Of a DNA stretch of 64,000 nt, positions 43,104 through 56,611 are shown one piece after another (the first letter of the stretch is position 1; each line of letters begins with the position of its first letter). The stretch is from contig NC_092628.1 of assembly GCF_039555335.1 (NCBI RefSeq), positions 82,424,315-82,488,314 on the forward strand, in the 5' to 3' direction. Below the pieces are notes generated by a model that was given only the letters and a program-made list of their open reading frames with translations, was not told where the DNA came from and ran no database searches. Position numbers and translations under genes: made by a program. The DNA comes from Amphiura filiformis (taxonomy: Eukaryota > Echinodermata > Ophiuroidea > Amphilepidida > Amphiuridae).

Positions 43104-44194
43104 AGGCTGACAGCCCCATTCAAAATAGACGGTTAGCAGTTATAAATTGAAAAACAACGTACTTACAGTGGGGTACTTTAGCTTACTTTAGCTTACCCCA
43201 ACGGTTTTAGAGTAAGATAATTTTGCTTTAACACCACATATCAAATTTAGGGAGTGTTCAGAAATACTTTGGTGGGGGGGCTGGTAAAAGGGAGGGGGGG
43301 CCAAAAAGTTTTGGACCTTAAAAGAGGGGACCAAAAGTTTTAGGTGGTAGGAAAGGGGGGGCCAAAAAAGTTTTCCTCTTCAAAACCCAAAATTTTCGCA
43401 TTCAGACCCTCTATGGCACTTTTAAGGTTATTCATTATTTTATACTGTTGCGATTTGGTCATTCACAGCATCTAACACAGACTGTCCCTATAAACAGGAC
43501 TCAAGTCTGGTACTTATGGATATAAGCAGTCAGGGTAAACAATACATTCATACTTTTTATGCAGCATGATACTGGTAGTCTACAGTATTTTCAGCAATGA
43601 TAAAATGATAATCATAATCAATTGATATCAAATGAAAGATCATAATTTTCTCATTATAATATTGAAATTAGAAGCTCCAAATCGGTGTATTTCCGACGAT
43701 ATGGAACGCCTAAAATTTCAATATGTTAATGAGAAAAATAGAATCTTTCATTTGATATCAAAATCTGCATTTTGCATTTTGATAAGGTAAAGTAGGGGTG
43801 GGGCTGTCAATATGTTCGCCTATTTTTAATTACCGCGTTCGCTTATCAAAATCCTTATAGCGCGTTGCAAAAAACAAAGCGCGAGAAACAAAAATGCACA
43901 TTTTGCGCATGCGTTTGCAGAAAGAACCTCGGTTTGGTAGCAAGATAGCAGATGGCAGATCATCCAAGGGCGATTAAAAGAAGGTGACCTGATATATTTG
44001 AAAAATCAAATTCTTTAAAACTTATGTATAACATAAAATGTTGTCTCTCTTAAGCATTTATGCAAAAAGAACATGTAAATGTTCCTTGTAAATGTGACTA
44101 ATTCCTTATGGAATTACTGACATTTAATACAATTAAAAACACTGTACACTGTTGACCAGATATGACAGAAGCACTAAGTTTTTGAAACACTATA

Positions 44195-45110
44195 TCGAAG
44201 GCTAGCTTTCACCAGGTCGAAAAAGGCAACCACGGACTTTGCGGACTTCAATGGCATTATGCCAGTCTAAGATGGCTGTAAGGAGGTCATCAGTGGTAGA
44301 TGAATTTGGAAGGAATCCAAAATGCCTCTCAGTGAGCAGATTGTATTCTTGCAGGTCGGAGAGAATATGTTTATGAATAACATTCTCTAAAATCTTGGAA
44401 ATGATAGGCTGAAGAGAGATGGGCGGTAGTTTGCAATGAACTTTTTGTCCCCTGATTTGAAAGTAGGAATAATGCGACATATTTTCCAATCAGTTGGGAC
44501 CCTGCCAGAGGACTTGCAAAGATTGAAAACATAGGTAAGAATTGGAGAGACAGTGATGGCAGTACCTTTTAGCATGGCACCAGAGATACCATCGATACCA
44601 GCAGCAGATGAAGAGTTCCGGAGAGGAATAAGATCAAATACGTCCTCAACGGAACAAACTACAATGGAAAGATTCCCTGGAGGATGGTAAATACTGGAAG
44701 GAGTTTCAGATATATCGACGTCGTCAGGGTTGAAACATTCAGCAAAAAACTGGCTGAAAAGATTGGCAATGTCTTGAAGTTTGTCAGCAATAACGTCATT
44801 GTATATTGCATGGTATCAGGAATGGATGGGCGACCTGATGAATCACCTCCAGCAAGGGGAGCAAGATAGGAATATTTAGTTCGCTTAAGCAGGTCGACAA
44901 TCTATTTCTAAGATGTTTGTACTTAACATAGATATCTTCCTGTTTAGCGGATTTCCATTTCTTGAACATTTGATGATGCCCCTTAAGCGATAGAACCTGA
45001 AGTAGTCGCTTTGCGTCTTCTCTGGATAGTGTATTTGTGACACGATCTGGTGCATGGGGCCCAAAGGCGGCAAATTTGAAAATGAAAAACAATAAAACAC
45101 ATAAGAAAAA
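44195..45110 (-). pseudogene. Non-LTR retrotransposon fragment (reverse transcriptase N-terminal part)
   Basis: Minus-strand pieces in shifting frames carry SAMLKGTAITVSPILTYVFN, SSGRVPTDWKICRIIPTFKS, GDKKFIANYRP, ISLQPIISKILENVIHKHIL and LLTERHFGFLPNSSTTDDLL, the linker and first RT blocks of LINE ORF2. Translation runs out inside the first catalytic motif at ~44200. The upstream part (~45060-44800, KYKHLRNRLS) is also LINE-like. Frameshifts separate the pieces. Confidence 0.8.
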
Positions 45111-45418
45111 AGACATCACAGAACTTCATAACATCCAGCAATCAAATGCATGTGGTGTAGGCGTGCATAGATCAGCGCTGCGCGGGGAGGTACTGTATTC
45201 ATAATTATTATCGAAACAGTGGACTCAGGTCTGTTTAGGCATTATGTTTAGCAATTTTGAAGACGTGAGTGCAAAAGATTAATCTTACTAGTGACAATCC
45301 CAGTGAGTATGGATCCCAAACCTTCAGCTAGATTTACCCACGCAATGGCGTAAATGTGTTCCGAATCGTGGGAGTTCGCCCTTTATTTTTTGCAGATATG
45401 TACAGTTCCGTGCCAACT

Positions 45419-46595
45419 AGTCTCTACGCAGGACAACCAATTCTTTAGAAATGCATAGTCGCGCTAAAAAGTCGATCGATACATGTTAAAATCAGCACAA
45501 TTCAGAGATACACCTTTTGCTATGAAATTTATTTTCTCGGTCAAATATAAAGCAATATTTTTTTTTTCTTCAGTAATGTCAGTTAAAAACTTGGTGCTTG
45601 GATATACATTTTTTTAAAAATCCTGGTGTTAAAATGTCTTTTAGTGTGATATTTTTGATTTTTATCGGCCTTTAGTTCGCCCGCGAGCTTTTTACGGAAT
45701 TCATTTTTTAGCGTCTCAAACTAATATAGTTTGCTAAAGAAAGATATTCCCCACCTCTGTAAGGCACATCGTGTGGGTCTATATATTATAGTTTTGTCAG
45801 AATTTCCGTTTTTATTTTACCCATTTTCCCTTCATGCTCCGAAAATGTCAAACTCAGTACTTTATCTCGAGAGCAACCAGCAGAAATAATCGATATTTCA
45901 ATTGTTTTGGCTGCTTCATTATGACTTTCGGTGGGTTTAAGCAATTTCAAACAAACACAAACAAAAGGCACTAGGGCCTATACCCAGTCACCTTCATGAC
46001 AATTGAAACACTAGGTAATTTCTTTGCTATATTGAAGTTCTGGCAACACTGTAGCCAGGCCGGGCACCCAGAGATATCGATCCACAATGCTAGTACAATG
46101 TATTAGCCTAAGATTTCACGCGTGGATTTGAAAAATTTTCAGCTGGTAGTCAAAAATTATGGAATCAAAACGGAAATTCTGACAAAACTATGATATATGG
46201 CTAACGGTGATGTGCGTTAGAAAGTTGGGAAAAATCCTTCTTTAGCGAACTATATTACTTTGAAAAGCTAAAAGGTTGAAAAAAAAAAGGCTCGCGGGCA
46301 GAGTTGAAGCCTATCAAAATCGAAAATCTTACACTAAATGACTGAATTTTACGCCTAAGTTTAGCACTAGGATTTGAAAAAAAATACAGTATCAAGCATT
46401 ACAGTTTTTCCTGACATTTACTGAAAAAATTAAAATTATTGCTTTTCATTTGGCCGAGAAAATTAATTTTACATTGAAAAGGTGTAACTCAAAATTTTGC
46501 TCATTTCAACACCAAATTCGATCGTTTGTATTGCCTCATTAAATGACTGAGTGAGCTTTGCATAACAAAAGAATTGGTTGTCCTGCGTAGAGACT
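45419..46595. mobile_element. 1.18-kb foldback element inserted in the pseudogene exon
   Basis: AGTCTCTACGCAGGACAACC at 45419 is mirrored to 46595. The pairing continues for roughly 450 bp per arm (TTTTCTCGG, GCCCGCGAGC, GTTTTGTCAGAATTTCCGTT). Flanking exon sequence joins cleanly when it is removed (GTGCCAACT / GTATTGCCGC), with ACT as possible target duplication. No open frame that looks like a protein. Confidence 0.85.
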
Positions 46596-49071
46596 GTATT
46601 GCCGCTCCATATAATACTGAGATGTTGTAAAGGCAGTCATAAGAGATAAGGAGATGGCCACCAAAAGAGATGCTAGGTAAAGAAGTTGTTTGTATGTCAT
46701 GATTTTATGCAGCAAGAAGATTCCAATCCTGATTGTCATCATACCACTTCCTCCACTGGTAACTACAATAGTAGCATCTTTCAAGGATGCCCCTTCAGAT
46801 ACAACAAAAGAAACCATGTAGATTATCCACCCAGTAGCCGTATATCCACATGCTAAAGATGAAACAAATGCACGTGTGACGAAATCTTTTCTTGTCATAA
46901 CATTTATCCCCAGTGTTTTGAACAGATAACAGATATTTTAGGTCCATTATCAGACAAATGTAAGGAGTCTAAAATTGGCTCGTATGCTGTTTCTATCCGC
47001 TTTTCTGCAGGGAAAAGAGTACCACACGGAACAGAATGTAGGACAATCCCACTGAGTAAAAGTACGGTGCCTCACCAACCAAAAATATCGAAAAGGATTT
47101 GAGTTGGTAGAGGTAATATCAAAAACCCAAGTGGTGTTCCAGCAGAATAAATCCCAACGGCAGCTTCGTAGTACCGGTCGAAATAATCTGGTATCATTCC
47201 TTGACCAATGGTTTCTTGAACTGAAAGGAAAGCTTTAATACTGAAAAAAATTAAGAAGGCGGAATTAAAATCGATCGTAATTTGATAGCAAAAGTGGTAG
47301 AATGATATTACAATGATGTGAATGATGCTTTGCTTTAAAGCAATAATGTGGGATTTGCACTGATCACATTATCCCCTTTTAATTTCGAGCCAAACAAATG
47401 AGGTATAACGAAGAAAACTGCTATTCATTCCAACGCCTACAATACGTGTACTACGCTCGCCGATCGTATTACATGTAACTGCACGGAGCATCGCGCTCGA
47501 CGTGTGTACATACAAGCTGACATGTTAGCAAGTACTCGATCGTTAATAAATCCGGTTTTAATAGAAAAAGTTAAATTTTACTGCTATTAAAGCACTTCAG
47601 GCTTAGTCTTTTACACGTGGTATTTTAGTGTACCACTGGGCATTAAATTATGCAAAAAGTAGAAATCCGAGTAAAATTGAGGGCGTCGCTGTGAAGCAAA
47701 TCACACACTATGGCTTTAAATCATTAAAGGTCAGTATAAAATTATAGTTTTTCTCACTCATTCAGGCACCATCCTCGTCCTGTTTAAGCCAGTCTTGTGA
47801 TGTGCCTCCATTAGCATCTGTCTTGGGCGAATTGGGTTGTTGTGTCAGATTTTGCTCTTTTTAAATTTACCCTTTGTTGGTGTGACACATTTGTATCCTT
47901 TAGATCCACACTTTGATTGATATTAGAAGTAAAGCCGTGTTTCACAATGTCATTACTTGTGAGAACAGACAGAGGTACGTGCAGATTGGTTCTGGGTGTG
48001 ATACAATTAGTCAATCAAAGGTCATTGTAGGGAAAACAACTTTTTCTACTTTTTGGGGGGCCGAATGTTTTACACCCGTCAACAACGGCAAACGGCCAAA
48101 TGTGCAATTGGTCAAGGAAACCGGTTTTTTTTCGATCAAGAAACCAGGTTTGTTGATCGATAAACATTTGGCTTGCGGGTTTTTCAATCAATAATCCACT
48201 GTTTTTGAGAATAGTTGCACATTTGGAAAAGAAGTTTGAAAAGAAAGTGTAAAATGTGCAATTCATGATTCTGCTACGGCAAGCCAATGTGCAATTAATC
48301 GATAAACCAAGTTTATCAGTGATAAAATTACCGGGTTTCTCGCTGATTGGTTTTTTCCGATTGATAAATCGGGTTTCTCGATTAATTACATGTAATCAGT
48401 TTGGCTTGTAATTGTACACGTATGAGGGCCTTTTTAATTGTCATTTGCCCTTAAATATTAAATAATAAACAACATACAGTACCCTCTCTTTATACAATAT
48501 TTTTTATTCATCGAGTTACACCGACAGATAAAAAAAAATGGAACAAAATGGTCCCCGATAGTTAGCTAGAAATCTAAGTTTAAGATATTATGATTTATAA
48601 TCATGATGGTCCATTGCTCTTTGCAAATACATTGTGACATAAATCTTAAATGTTACCAGCGATGAACAGTAGATATTATTTTCCAATGAATGTGACCGTT
48701 TCTTGGTATTGAACATTATCGATCCGGTTTAAGCTAGATCGCTAGCAACGACAGTATAATATCAGTGTCCAAGCAGTAATTTAAGCGGACATGTTGATAT
48801 TTGCTCGATCTTGTTTCCATCGATGATATTAAAAATAAAATTTGATATAACTTATACAGCTCTTTTCGCTCACTCTAGCAAATTACAATCCGAAAACAAC
48901 ATCGTGTTAAAATTGCAAATACAATAACATTTATTTTTGTTATCGGTAACAGGATGATTCAGGCAGTCAAATTCGGAAACAATAGTAAATTTGTGTGTAA
49001 CATTTAGAGTTGAATAATTCCTGTTTTAAGATTGAAATGGTTGAAATAGTCTCTTACATAATAAAATTTAA

Positions 49072-49327
49072 TTCAACACTACACTATTTTTCGTTTACCT
49101 GGAACGTTTTCACTAGTTCGACTAGCGTCTTCAGCAGATGGTGATGCTGTGCTGATTTCTTGTCTACAATCGGGATATCTCTCACTGATGACGTTATATG
49201 ATTGACAGGATCAGTGAGGGATATATCGATTGTAGACAAGATATCATCACAGCATCACCATTTGCTGAAGACGCTAGTCGAACTAGTGAAAACGTTCCAG
49301 GTGAGCGAAAAATAGTGTAGTGTTGAA
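49072..49327. repeat. ~256-bp near-perfect palindrome
   Basis: TTCAACACTACACTATTTTTCG at the left mirrors the right end. CTAGTTCGACTAGCGTCTTC pairs with GAAGACGCTAGTCGAACTAG. Centre near 49200. Confidence 0.85.
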
Positions 49328-50320
49328 GTTAAACTCTTCTATTATTTTATCTACCACTTCGTATGAATATCCACTCTTATAGTCTCGTACATGTTTGTTT
49401 TTTCATGGATCAGTGAGACGTAGTATTTCTTTTACAGAATATTTCTGCTGCATGCCCCTTTAAAACAATCATCATGCGAACGTTAAAAACAAAGAGAAGA
49501 CCGTTACAAAGGGCAACTCTAAACATTCAGTCACTCCTCACTCCTTTCACATTCCAAAACTGGTTATAAAACAGAAACACTTTTAAAGGGAAATAATATC
49601 GAACATGTCCGATGGGTTTCCATACACTTCAACGGCTTATGAGGCATAAATGTAGAAAATAAATCTGCAGGTCTTGCTATTAATTTATTCAATATTAGTC
49701 ACAACTTAACACAATGGATTAGGATTTTAACATTACAGTTCGCGTAGCACAAATTTGCGTTTTTTATTAAATCAACTTTAGATAACTAAAAAAGGACGTT
49801 TTGTACAAAATATTCTTCTAACTGAAAATAGCAACACTACTGGGAAAAGATACCGTAAACATTCGCCTAATGGCGCACCTGGGCTCCTTTGCCTTGGAGT
49901 AAATTTCATGTACAAATAGAGAGCTCCCTCCTCTAAAAAGTCCAACAAGAATTAAGGGTATGTACCCTTATTTGCTGGTGGGATTTTTATGGGAGGGCAC
50001 TTTTAGTTTGTGTCTAAAATTCCAGTTACGTCAAGGGATCCCATAGCGCAATTAGGCGAACATTAAGGTATATCAAGAGACGAAGACGTTTAAATGGTAC
50101 AAGACGTATATATACCTACTTCTTAAACTTTATACACATTTCATAACTATCTACACAGATGTTATTCATTGTAAAGCGATGGTTCAATTTATTATAAAAG
50201 TTGAATTTGTATATACTAAGCGATTGACTTGCTTTACACTTAGAATTTGTATATGTATGTAGATTTTCCAACGGGTTTTGTTTTTCTTGTGTATTGATGT
50301 CTGATTGTACAAAATTAAGC

Positions 50321-50326
50321 TTTATT
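50321..50326 (-). promoter_or_regulatory. Possible polyadenylation signal of the minus-strand aquaporin
   Basis: AATAAA on the minus strand about 195 bases past the stop codon at 50520. Confidence 0.4.
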
Positions 50327-50519
50327 ATATAACCCTCCCCCGTCAGAATAAAAAATGCATAACAACAGTCTAGTTGTCTTCAAATCATGTTTCTGGTTTG
50401 GTTGTGGTTTAATCTTAACCACAATATGATACATAACAAAGTACTTCCTAAAGCTTGCCTGCCACATATTATCCCTAAATCCTGTACATGGATATTTCAA
50501 GAAAAAACGAGTGTGTCCG

Positions 50520-53500
50520 CTAGTTCTTCATGATAAGTCGCTTGCTGGAGTCACCAAGTACTAGTCTGAAATGTTGAAAGAGAATAAATAGCAATTTAAA
50601 AATGTATCGTTAAAACATGGTTAAACAACTTTACACACACTTACACAAATACGTGGTGTCTCTGAACGAACTGTGCCATTAAACTGTTTTGGCATTTTAT
50701 GATGCAATTAAACATGATGGAATCAAACATGCATAGGCACAGTAAAACAGCTTTCATGTACTTGTTGAATAATTTCTGTTTTGCCATTTTGCCAGCAAAA
50801 ACTGTTTTTGCCAAGTGGAAAAAAACGCAGTTATTAAAAGCCATGTTTTCTACCTGTGACAAAAACCTGCAAACCCTGTCCGAATCAAAGGTTCCCAGTG
50901 TGATGCGTATAGGCCAGTTACCACTGGCGTAGCGTGAGTCATCTATGGAGGAGGGGGTGTGTTGGGGTGTGTGGGTGGGGTGGGGGATGTACATGATTGG
51001 GGAACCAGGCCTGATGGGTGGGGGGCACAAGCCGTGCCTGACTGCCTGACCTAGCGGTGTCTGTGCTCAAATATTGAGAAAAATAAAGCCCACACTAGTT
51101 ACATGGAAAAGTACGGGTTAAGCTCGTTGCAATGGGTCTTATTTTTATCACATGTTCCTGATTTTATTCTGGGATTGGGGAAATAGCGAAAATTTTAGTT
51201 TGGGCCTATTATTTGATATAACTGCAATATATACGGAAATTTAAATGTGACCAGGGTAAATGCTTCCTTGACTAATTTCTTATAAGATCAATGTATTACC
51301 CTGTAGTAATAACTATATTATTTTATTTTATTAAATGTTATTTTACTTATTGTGCTCATGATCAGAAGTATTTGATTTATTTTGGTATTTATGTCCACAT
51401 TGTCAGAATACAGAAATGGGTTGATGTACATTGTTTAATCAAGATAATCCTAAACAATACGTTTTTGCATCCGTTTTATGATGATCAGCCTTCGATAAGG
51501 AGATAGGATACTGACAGTGACATTTGAAATGGTCCCAAAATTATTAATGGTAATGACAAACGACCACAAAAAACTTATAAAAATCGACTTATTTAATATA
51601 ATATTATGTTTTGATGAATCCAAGTGTGTGAAAATATTGGATCCAACACATAATAATGATAAAATTGGATGCTTTTCGCCCAATATTTATTTGTTTCGCT
51701 ATGAGTTTTAAAATATTGGACTTGGCTACGTCTCGTCCAATATTTTAAAACTCATAGCTCGACCAATAAATATGGGCTCAATCGATCCAATTTTATATCA
51801 ATATTGAATAAAACAAAAGTAATAAATCAGTGGATTTCATATTATGTTAAGACGTTATTACACTTCCATTTTAAAGGATAAATTCCAGAGAGATGAACCA
51901 GGAGACGAAATTATAAGTTCTTTTCTAATAATAATAATAATAGTAACCTGACGGATATTACAAGCGAAACGTGGGAGGGGAGATTACATCTCTAGGCTTT
52001 GAAAAAATGTATATGATTATTACATGACATCTTATTGTATTATTAGTTCTGTAATGAGAATATTTTAAAATAGAATAGATATAGATTATCTCTATTGAGT
52101 CTGGGTATTAAAAGAATTTGTGTTCTCAGAAGGGCAATGAACGTTGTTTTCTAACCATGTGTGCTTTAATATTCCCTGGTAATGTTTAATGTTTTATATT
52201 GGGCGGTTACAAGTTTGTCGTAAGTTGTCGTTTTCGTTGTCTTAGGCGAATACGTACCCGGGCTTGATTGGTTCATTTAACTACAGAAAGAGACAAGTAC
52301 AATTATTGTTCAAAAGTCTGTTTGAAATATCAAACATGCCGCTGTTAATTGGGACCTACCTATAGAAGACTCCAGCCAGTAGACCGCCAATGAATGGTCC
52401 CGCCCAATAGATGTAATGATCCTCCCAAAAATATGCAACACAGGCTGGTCCGAAACTACGAGCTGGATTGAACGAGGCGCCAGATGTGTGGTACCTGCAA
52501 ACACGACAATCGTTACAGAACTTAGATATCATACATGTATTATACTTAGACTTTTTAGATCACTCACTTCCTCCAGAACCGGGGCATTATCAAATGATAT
52601 TCAAATAACAGGATGGATCGAGCCAGTCGGATTTAAATTCCTAAAATTGAACGGTAATAGTGATCCCGTTGTTAACTTTTCTTTATATAAATTTATGGAC
52701 CTTCCTCATCCTGGGTACTGTGTTAGATTTAGATGTGTAGTGAACAAAGATATAAAATACATCCGTTGCCCTGTGAATATACATGTACATGGGGAAAGTT
52801 CTTACGCTGTTAAGATTGCGACAACAACTGCAAAACCGTAAGCCAATGGTCCAGTGACCTGCTTGCTCTTCGGGTCCAGGTTGGATTGAAGGTATGCCAT
52901 GTAGATAAAGATAGACAACATGCATTCGATGATTACTGCTGTACCTGTGGTTACTTCAAGGGTGTGGTCACTGCAAGAGTTAAAGTAATGAATTCGAGTG
53001 AAAAACAAATACAATCATCGAACTTGAAGGTCATCACTAACAATCATGCACAATTTATATTGCGAAAAGAATCGAATCACAACACGAATCAGAACAATGT
53101 ATTTTTAATCTCGCTGTCAGAAATCTAATCTAAATATCTTAACAACCTCAGGTGACGTTACCTACTAAGGTGGTGTCACTTAAGTAGTTCAGCTAGGGGA
53201 TGAGAGTCTATGAGATATATGAACAAAATATAGCAGATAATATGGTTTTTGATATTAAATTGTTTAAGGCAGAGAAGATGATAATGTATGTTCTTTTTTT
53301 TTTGTTCTATGCTGACAACACTTTCCGCATTGCATTCTTAGACATGCTATTTTTATTACACTTCTTAAAATGTTTAGTTCTACATTGCCACAGTTATTTT
53401 TTACTAAGCTAAATATCTAAACAGTAACTTAAATACCTACTTTTATGTATAAACATTTAAAATATTTTCATGTTTATTCATAGTGAGTAATTAAGAGGTC

Positions 53501-56500
53501 ATAACTACTTAACCGACGTCCTATAGGTTCCCCAATAGATTTTTTACCCGCGCACTAAGTCACCAAATGACTCCCACTAATCTTGGTACCATCCCTTCAG
53601 CTCTTTTTAGCGAGAACACACATTACCACCTATACCACCTTACCCGGTGTATAGGGTGGTCAACGATAGGGTATTTAAGTACATCATTTGTTATTAAATG
53701 GTGCAAAATGTAGAAAAAAACAATTGAAGGCGTCAATGTGGAGCAAATCACACATGCATTTTTTACATATAGCCAGGGTTGCCCAATTTGGCAAGGGCAC
53801 AATTAAATTATGATCTAATACATTAGTAACGTCACACGTCTGTGCTTATTTTAATATCACTGGAAAGAAGATACTAATAGCTACCTATTGGTAGCAGATA
53901 AAAAACATGGGGGTTAAATAAATCCAGAAGGGGTTGTACTGCCTAGCATGTAACCAAAATACCAAAATAAGACAAAGGATAACAGTGTGTGACACAACAA
54001 ATCGTAACCATGGTAACAACCGAAATAATCCATCAATTTCAGAATGTAAGTGTTAATTTTCCTAAACATTTCAATTTATACCGTAGAGGACGTTAACTTA
54101 CCTGTCATATTTATCGAATGGCACATTTCCACGGAACATATTAGCACCTCCTTGGATATCATAGTATGAGTCTTGTGATAGTACAGCCTACACACAATGG
54201 AAAACAATTTATCTTGGTGGTAAGAATAATAAATAGAACAATAGAGCTTTTCCTGGGAAAGTGATGTTATTGTTAAACATAAAAATGTTATTTAATTTGA
54301 ATAACAACCCTGATGAATCTATCCACTGAAGAGCAAACAAATACTGACAAAACACTTTCCAAAATGGACCCCAAATTGACCCCTGAGGTACACCGAACTC
54401 AATATTTATCAGGTCTGATATGGTGATAAGAATAATAAATAGAGCAAATAAACACTATAAACAAACATACAACTTTCCAACATGTTCTTCTGACATGAAA
54501 TGTTTAATTGTGTCTTGAGATATTTATGTTATCGTCATGTGTTTTACATATTTTCACAAAGTCAAAAGTAGGCTTGTCTTCATATTTTCATATTTACATA
54601 CGCACATTTACTTATTCTTTGAGGTAAGAGTTGCGATATAATATGAGAAATCTGTGTGACCTTGGAACTGCTTCACAAAGTTTGCCTAGGAAATCTTTGG
54701 TGAAACTGTTTCCTGATTTGATTGATATATGATTATTACCTTCACAAATGCAGCACCAGCAAGACCACCAGAGACTTGCCCAATGAAGTATAACACAGCA
54801 ACGAATGGGTTGATGCCACCTGATAAAGCTACTGCAAATGTCAAGGCGGGGTTGAACAGACCACCACTAGATGATTTAACAACAGAAATGAGTTAGTTAC
54901 AAACATATCAGAGGAGCACTTCCCACCACGCCACTGTGTTGACTTGCGGTTAGCACAGCTGTGCGAGTGAACATGACACCACTGCTCGCACATTGCATTG
55001 ACGGGCATGGTTAAATTTGAATTTGGACTGATATATTTACAATAAAAACGCATTCAAAATGCTAGTCGATTTCACATTTTATGTTACCTACAGAAAGTGT
55101 GAATTATCCTTTATGCATACATCACTTTTGTTCTGAAATCGACCAAGTAATAATGACACACGCACAATTCTTAAACAACATATTTTTTGCACAGAATTCA
55201 ATGGGATTTGAAAAGTAAAGTGGCAGCTGAAACTCTAGTGATAACACGTTTGCAGTGCATGATGGGGCTTCCTTAAATCATCCTCTGCAAATATATTGAC
55301 GACGGTATTTGTGAAGAAGCCGCACATTTCATAGGGTTCCAAATTTAGCAACAGGTGACTACATTGGAAAAGCACAGATGTATGAACATCCCAGAAATCA
55401 CGAAACGCTTTTTTTTTGTCAAAAGGGTGCATAGGCGTTTAATTTTTCATTCACAGTAAACGTATAGGACAATGTAACTGGGCTAAATGCCTAAACACTA
55501 AAGTAAACAAACATATAAACACCAAAAATAAACAGGATTGTATAGATTCTGAACTCCTATTTGAGTTTTCTTTCGTGATAAGTTGCTAGTTGTTCTGTCC
55601 AGGGAAACTGGTCCCTACACTGTAAATCTAATGTGTTTAGGTTCTAAATGTCCATCTGTAAAACTTGTTAAACATATAAAAGTGTTTAGGAATAACTGAA
55701 AATATTGTTTTCCATATTTTTACGAAACTATTGGTATTTTTGGAAACCCCTACTCCTAAACATCACAAATCCAAAATACAATCCACACCGTCCCTTTGGT
55801 TTACAAGTTATCGCCCGGGTTATCGCGCTTTTAAATTTGTAACTAAACGCATCCTAAACTCTTATACCCCGTCCTTTTATAACCTAAACAGTAGTGTTTA
55901 GATACAGGTAGATGTTTGATATATCACATATATATATAATATAAGCACAAGCTATAACACTTTTAAAACACGTTAGGCGTTTAGCCAAATTGTTATTATT
56001 ATATACATGTACCGTTTCAGAAAAAAGTTTTCATATTTTGAAACCTATTCTCCTACGCACCACAAATCTAAAATAAAACACCGTCCCTTTGGTTTTCAAG
56101 TTATCACACTTTGAATTTGTATCTTAACGCATACACTATATCCGTCCTAAACACTCTAAATGAGAGATTTACAGTTTCGCACACCCCTACCAAAATAAAA
56201 GTTGAGTGCCCCCGGGAAATATGTTTACTTCAGTGAATTACCAAACAAATTAAATTAAAAGAAAATAAAGAGAACCCATAGAAGTGTATCTCATCGAAGT
56301 CAGACGATGACCCCTAAAAGTATGTAATTGTGTACCACGCGAACATTCTATATCATTATGAGCTATTATAAATTATAAAAAGAAGACCAATACCTTATAT
56401 TGAGGAAAGCTGAGCAAAGCAAAGCTATGGCAAGACCTTCAGCAAATGCAATGGATAACACGTCTTGTGATGTCACCGCTAAGCAAGCGATGAATGTGTA

Positions 56501-56611
56501 GAAAAATGTCCCTGCAAACTCAGCAAAAGTTGACTGCACATATTTTTCAAAAGTAGACAATTCTTCTTCGAAGTCCAAATCATCAATATCTCCTCCTCTC
56601 TTTTTACCCAT
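50520..56611 (-). CDS. AQP8-like aquaporin, six exons, complete
   Basis: A six-helix membrane channel of the major intrinsic protein family. Exons: 56611-56394, 54866-54740, 54187-54102, 52970-52806, 52494-52360, 50565-50520. All have GT-AG borders and agreeing phases, giving 258 residues. An acidic N-terminus ([11 protein letters not shown]) precedes TM1 ([20 protein letters not shown]). Both pore loops are canonical: [11 protein letters not shown] and [33 protein letters not shown] and the C-terminal [11 protein letters not shown] fit AQP8, whose tail is also G-D-x-x-x-R-L-I-x-K. Selectivity-filter positions read Glu (TM2), Ile (TM5), Ala (loop E), Arg. Vertebrate AQP8 has His at the first, so Glu is unusual. 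AQP8 relatives pass water, ammonia and hydrogen peroxide; the substrate here is untested. It diverges from a paralogue at 59312. Confidence 0.92.
51655..51795. repeat. Palindrome in the last aquaporin intron
   Basis: AAAATTGGAT...CAATATTTAT...ATGAGTTTTAAAATATTGGAC is mirrored to ~51795. Centre near 51730 (TACGTCTCG). Confidence 0.7.
55735..56150. repeat. Two diverged direct repeats in aquaporin intron 1
   Basis: Copies at ~55740-55880 and ~56035-56150 share ACCGTCCCTTTGGTTT, CAAGTTATC and AACGCAT blocks. The rest of the intron is AT-rich with GTGTTTAG motifs. No gene. Confidence 0.65.

Larger units (their letters stand above)
42292..47220 (-). pseudogene. SLC16-like transporter pseudogene, paralogue of the 33345-39639 gene
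   Basis: The two 3' exons of a paralogue are recognisable: 47220-45289 (exon 3, interrupted) and 42398-42292 (last exon, GVIFDVTGSFAISFY to a stop after GDILP). They keep the same intron position and phase as the intact gene. Exon 3 opens like the intact copy (QETIGQGMIPDYFDRYYEAA). It is disabled by TGA at 47074-47072 where the paralogue has Lys, a 7-base deletion near 46930, a 1.18-kb foldback element at 45419-46595, and a frameshift near 45395. The exons corresponding to the first two of the intact gene were not found upstream. The intron holds a LINE fragment. Confidence 0.85.
47221..50519. other. Non-coding stretch with palindromes, no gene recognised
   Basis: ~48050-48400 is rich in AAACC(G/A)GGTTT/ATCGATAAAC variants in both orientations. 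49072-49327 is a long palindrome (GAAGACGCTAGTCGAACTAG mirrored on the left). Frames in between are short and unconvincing. Confidence 0.5.

Noticed and set aside
47811-48287. Overlapping open frames of 67-93 residues
   Set aside because: They lie across the ATCGATAAAC motif cluster on both strands, have no domain and do not correspond to the missing SLC16 exons.
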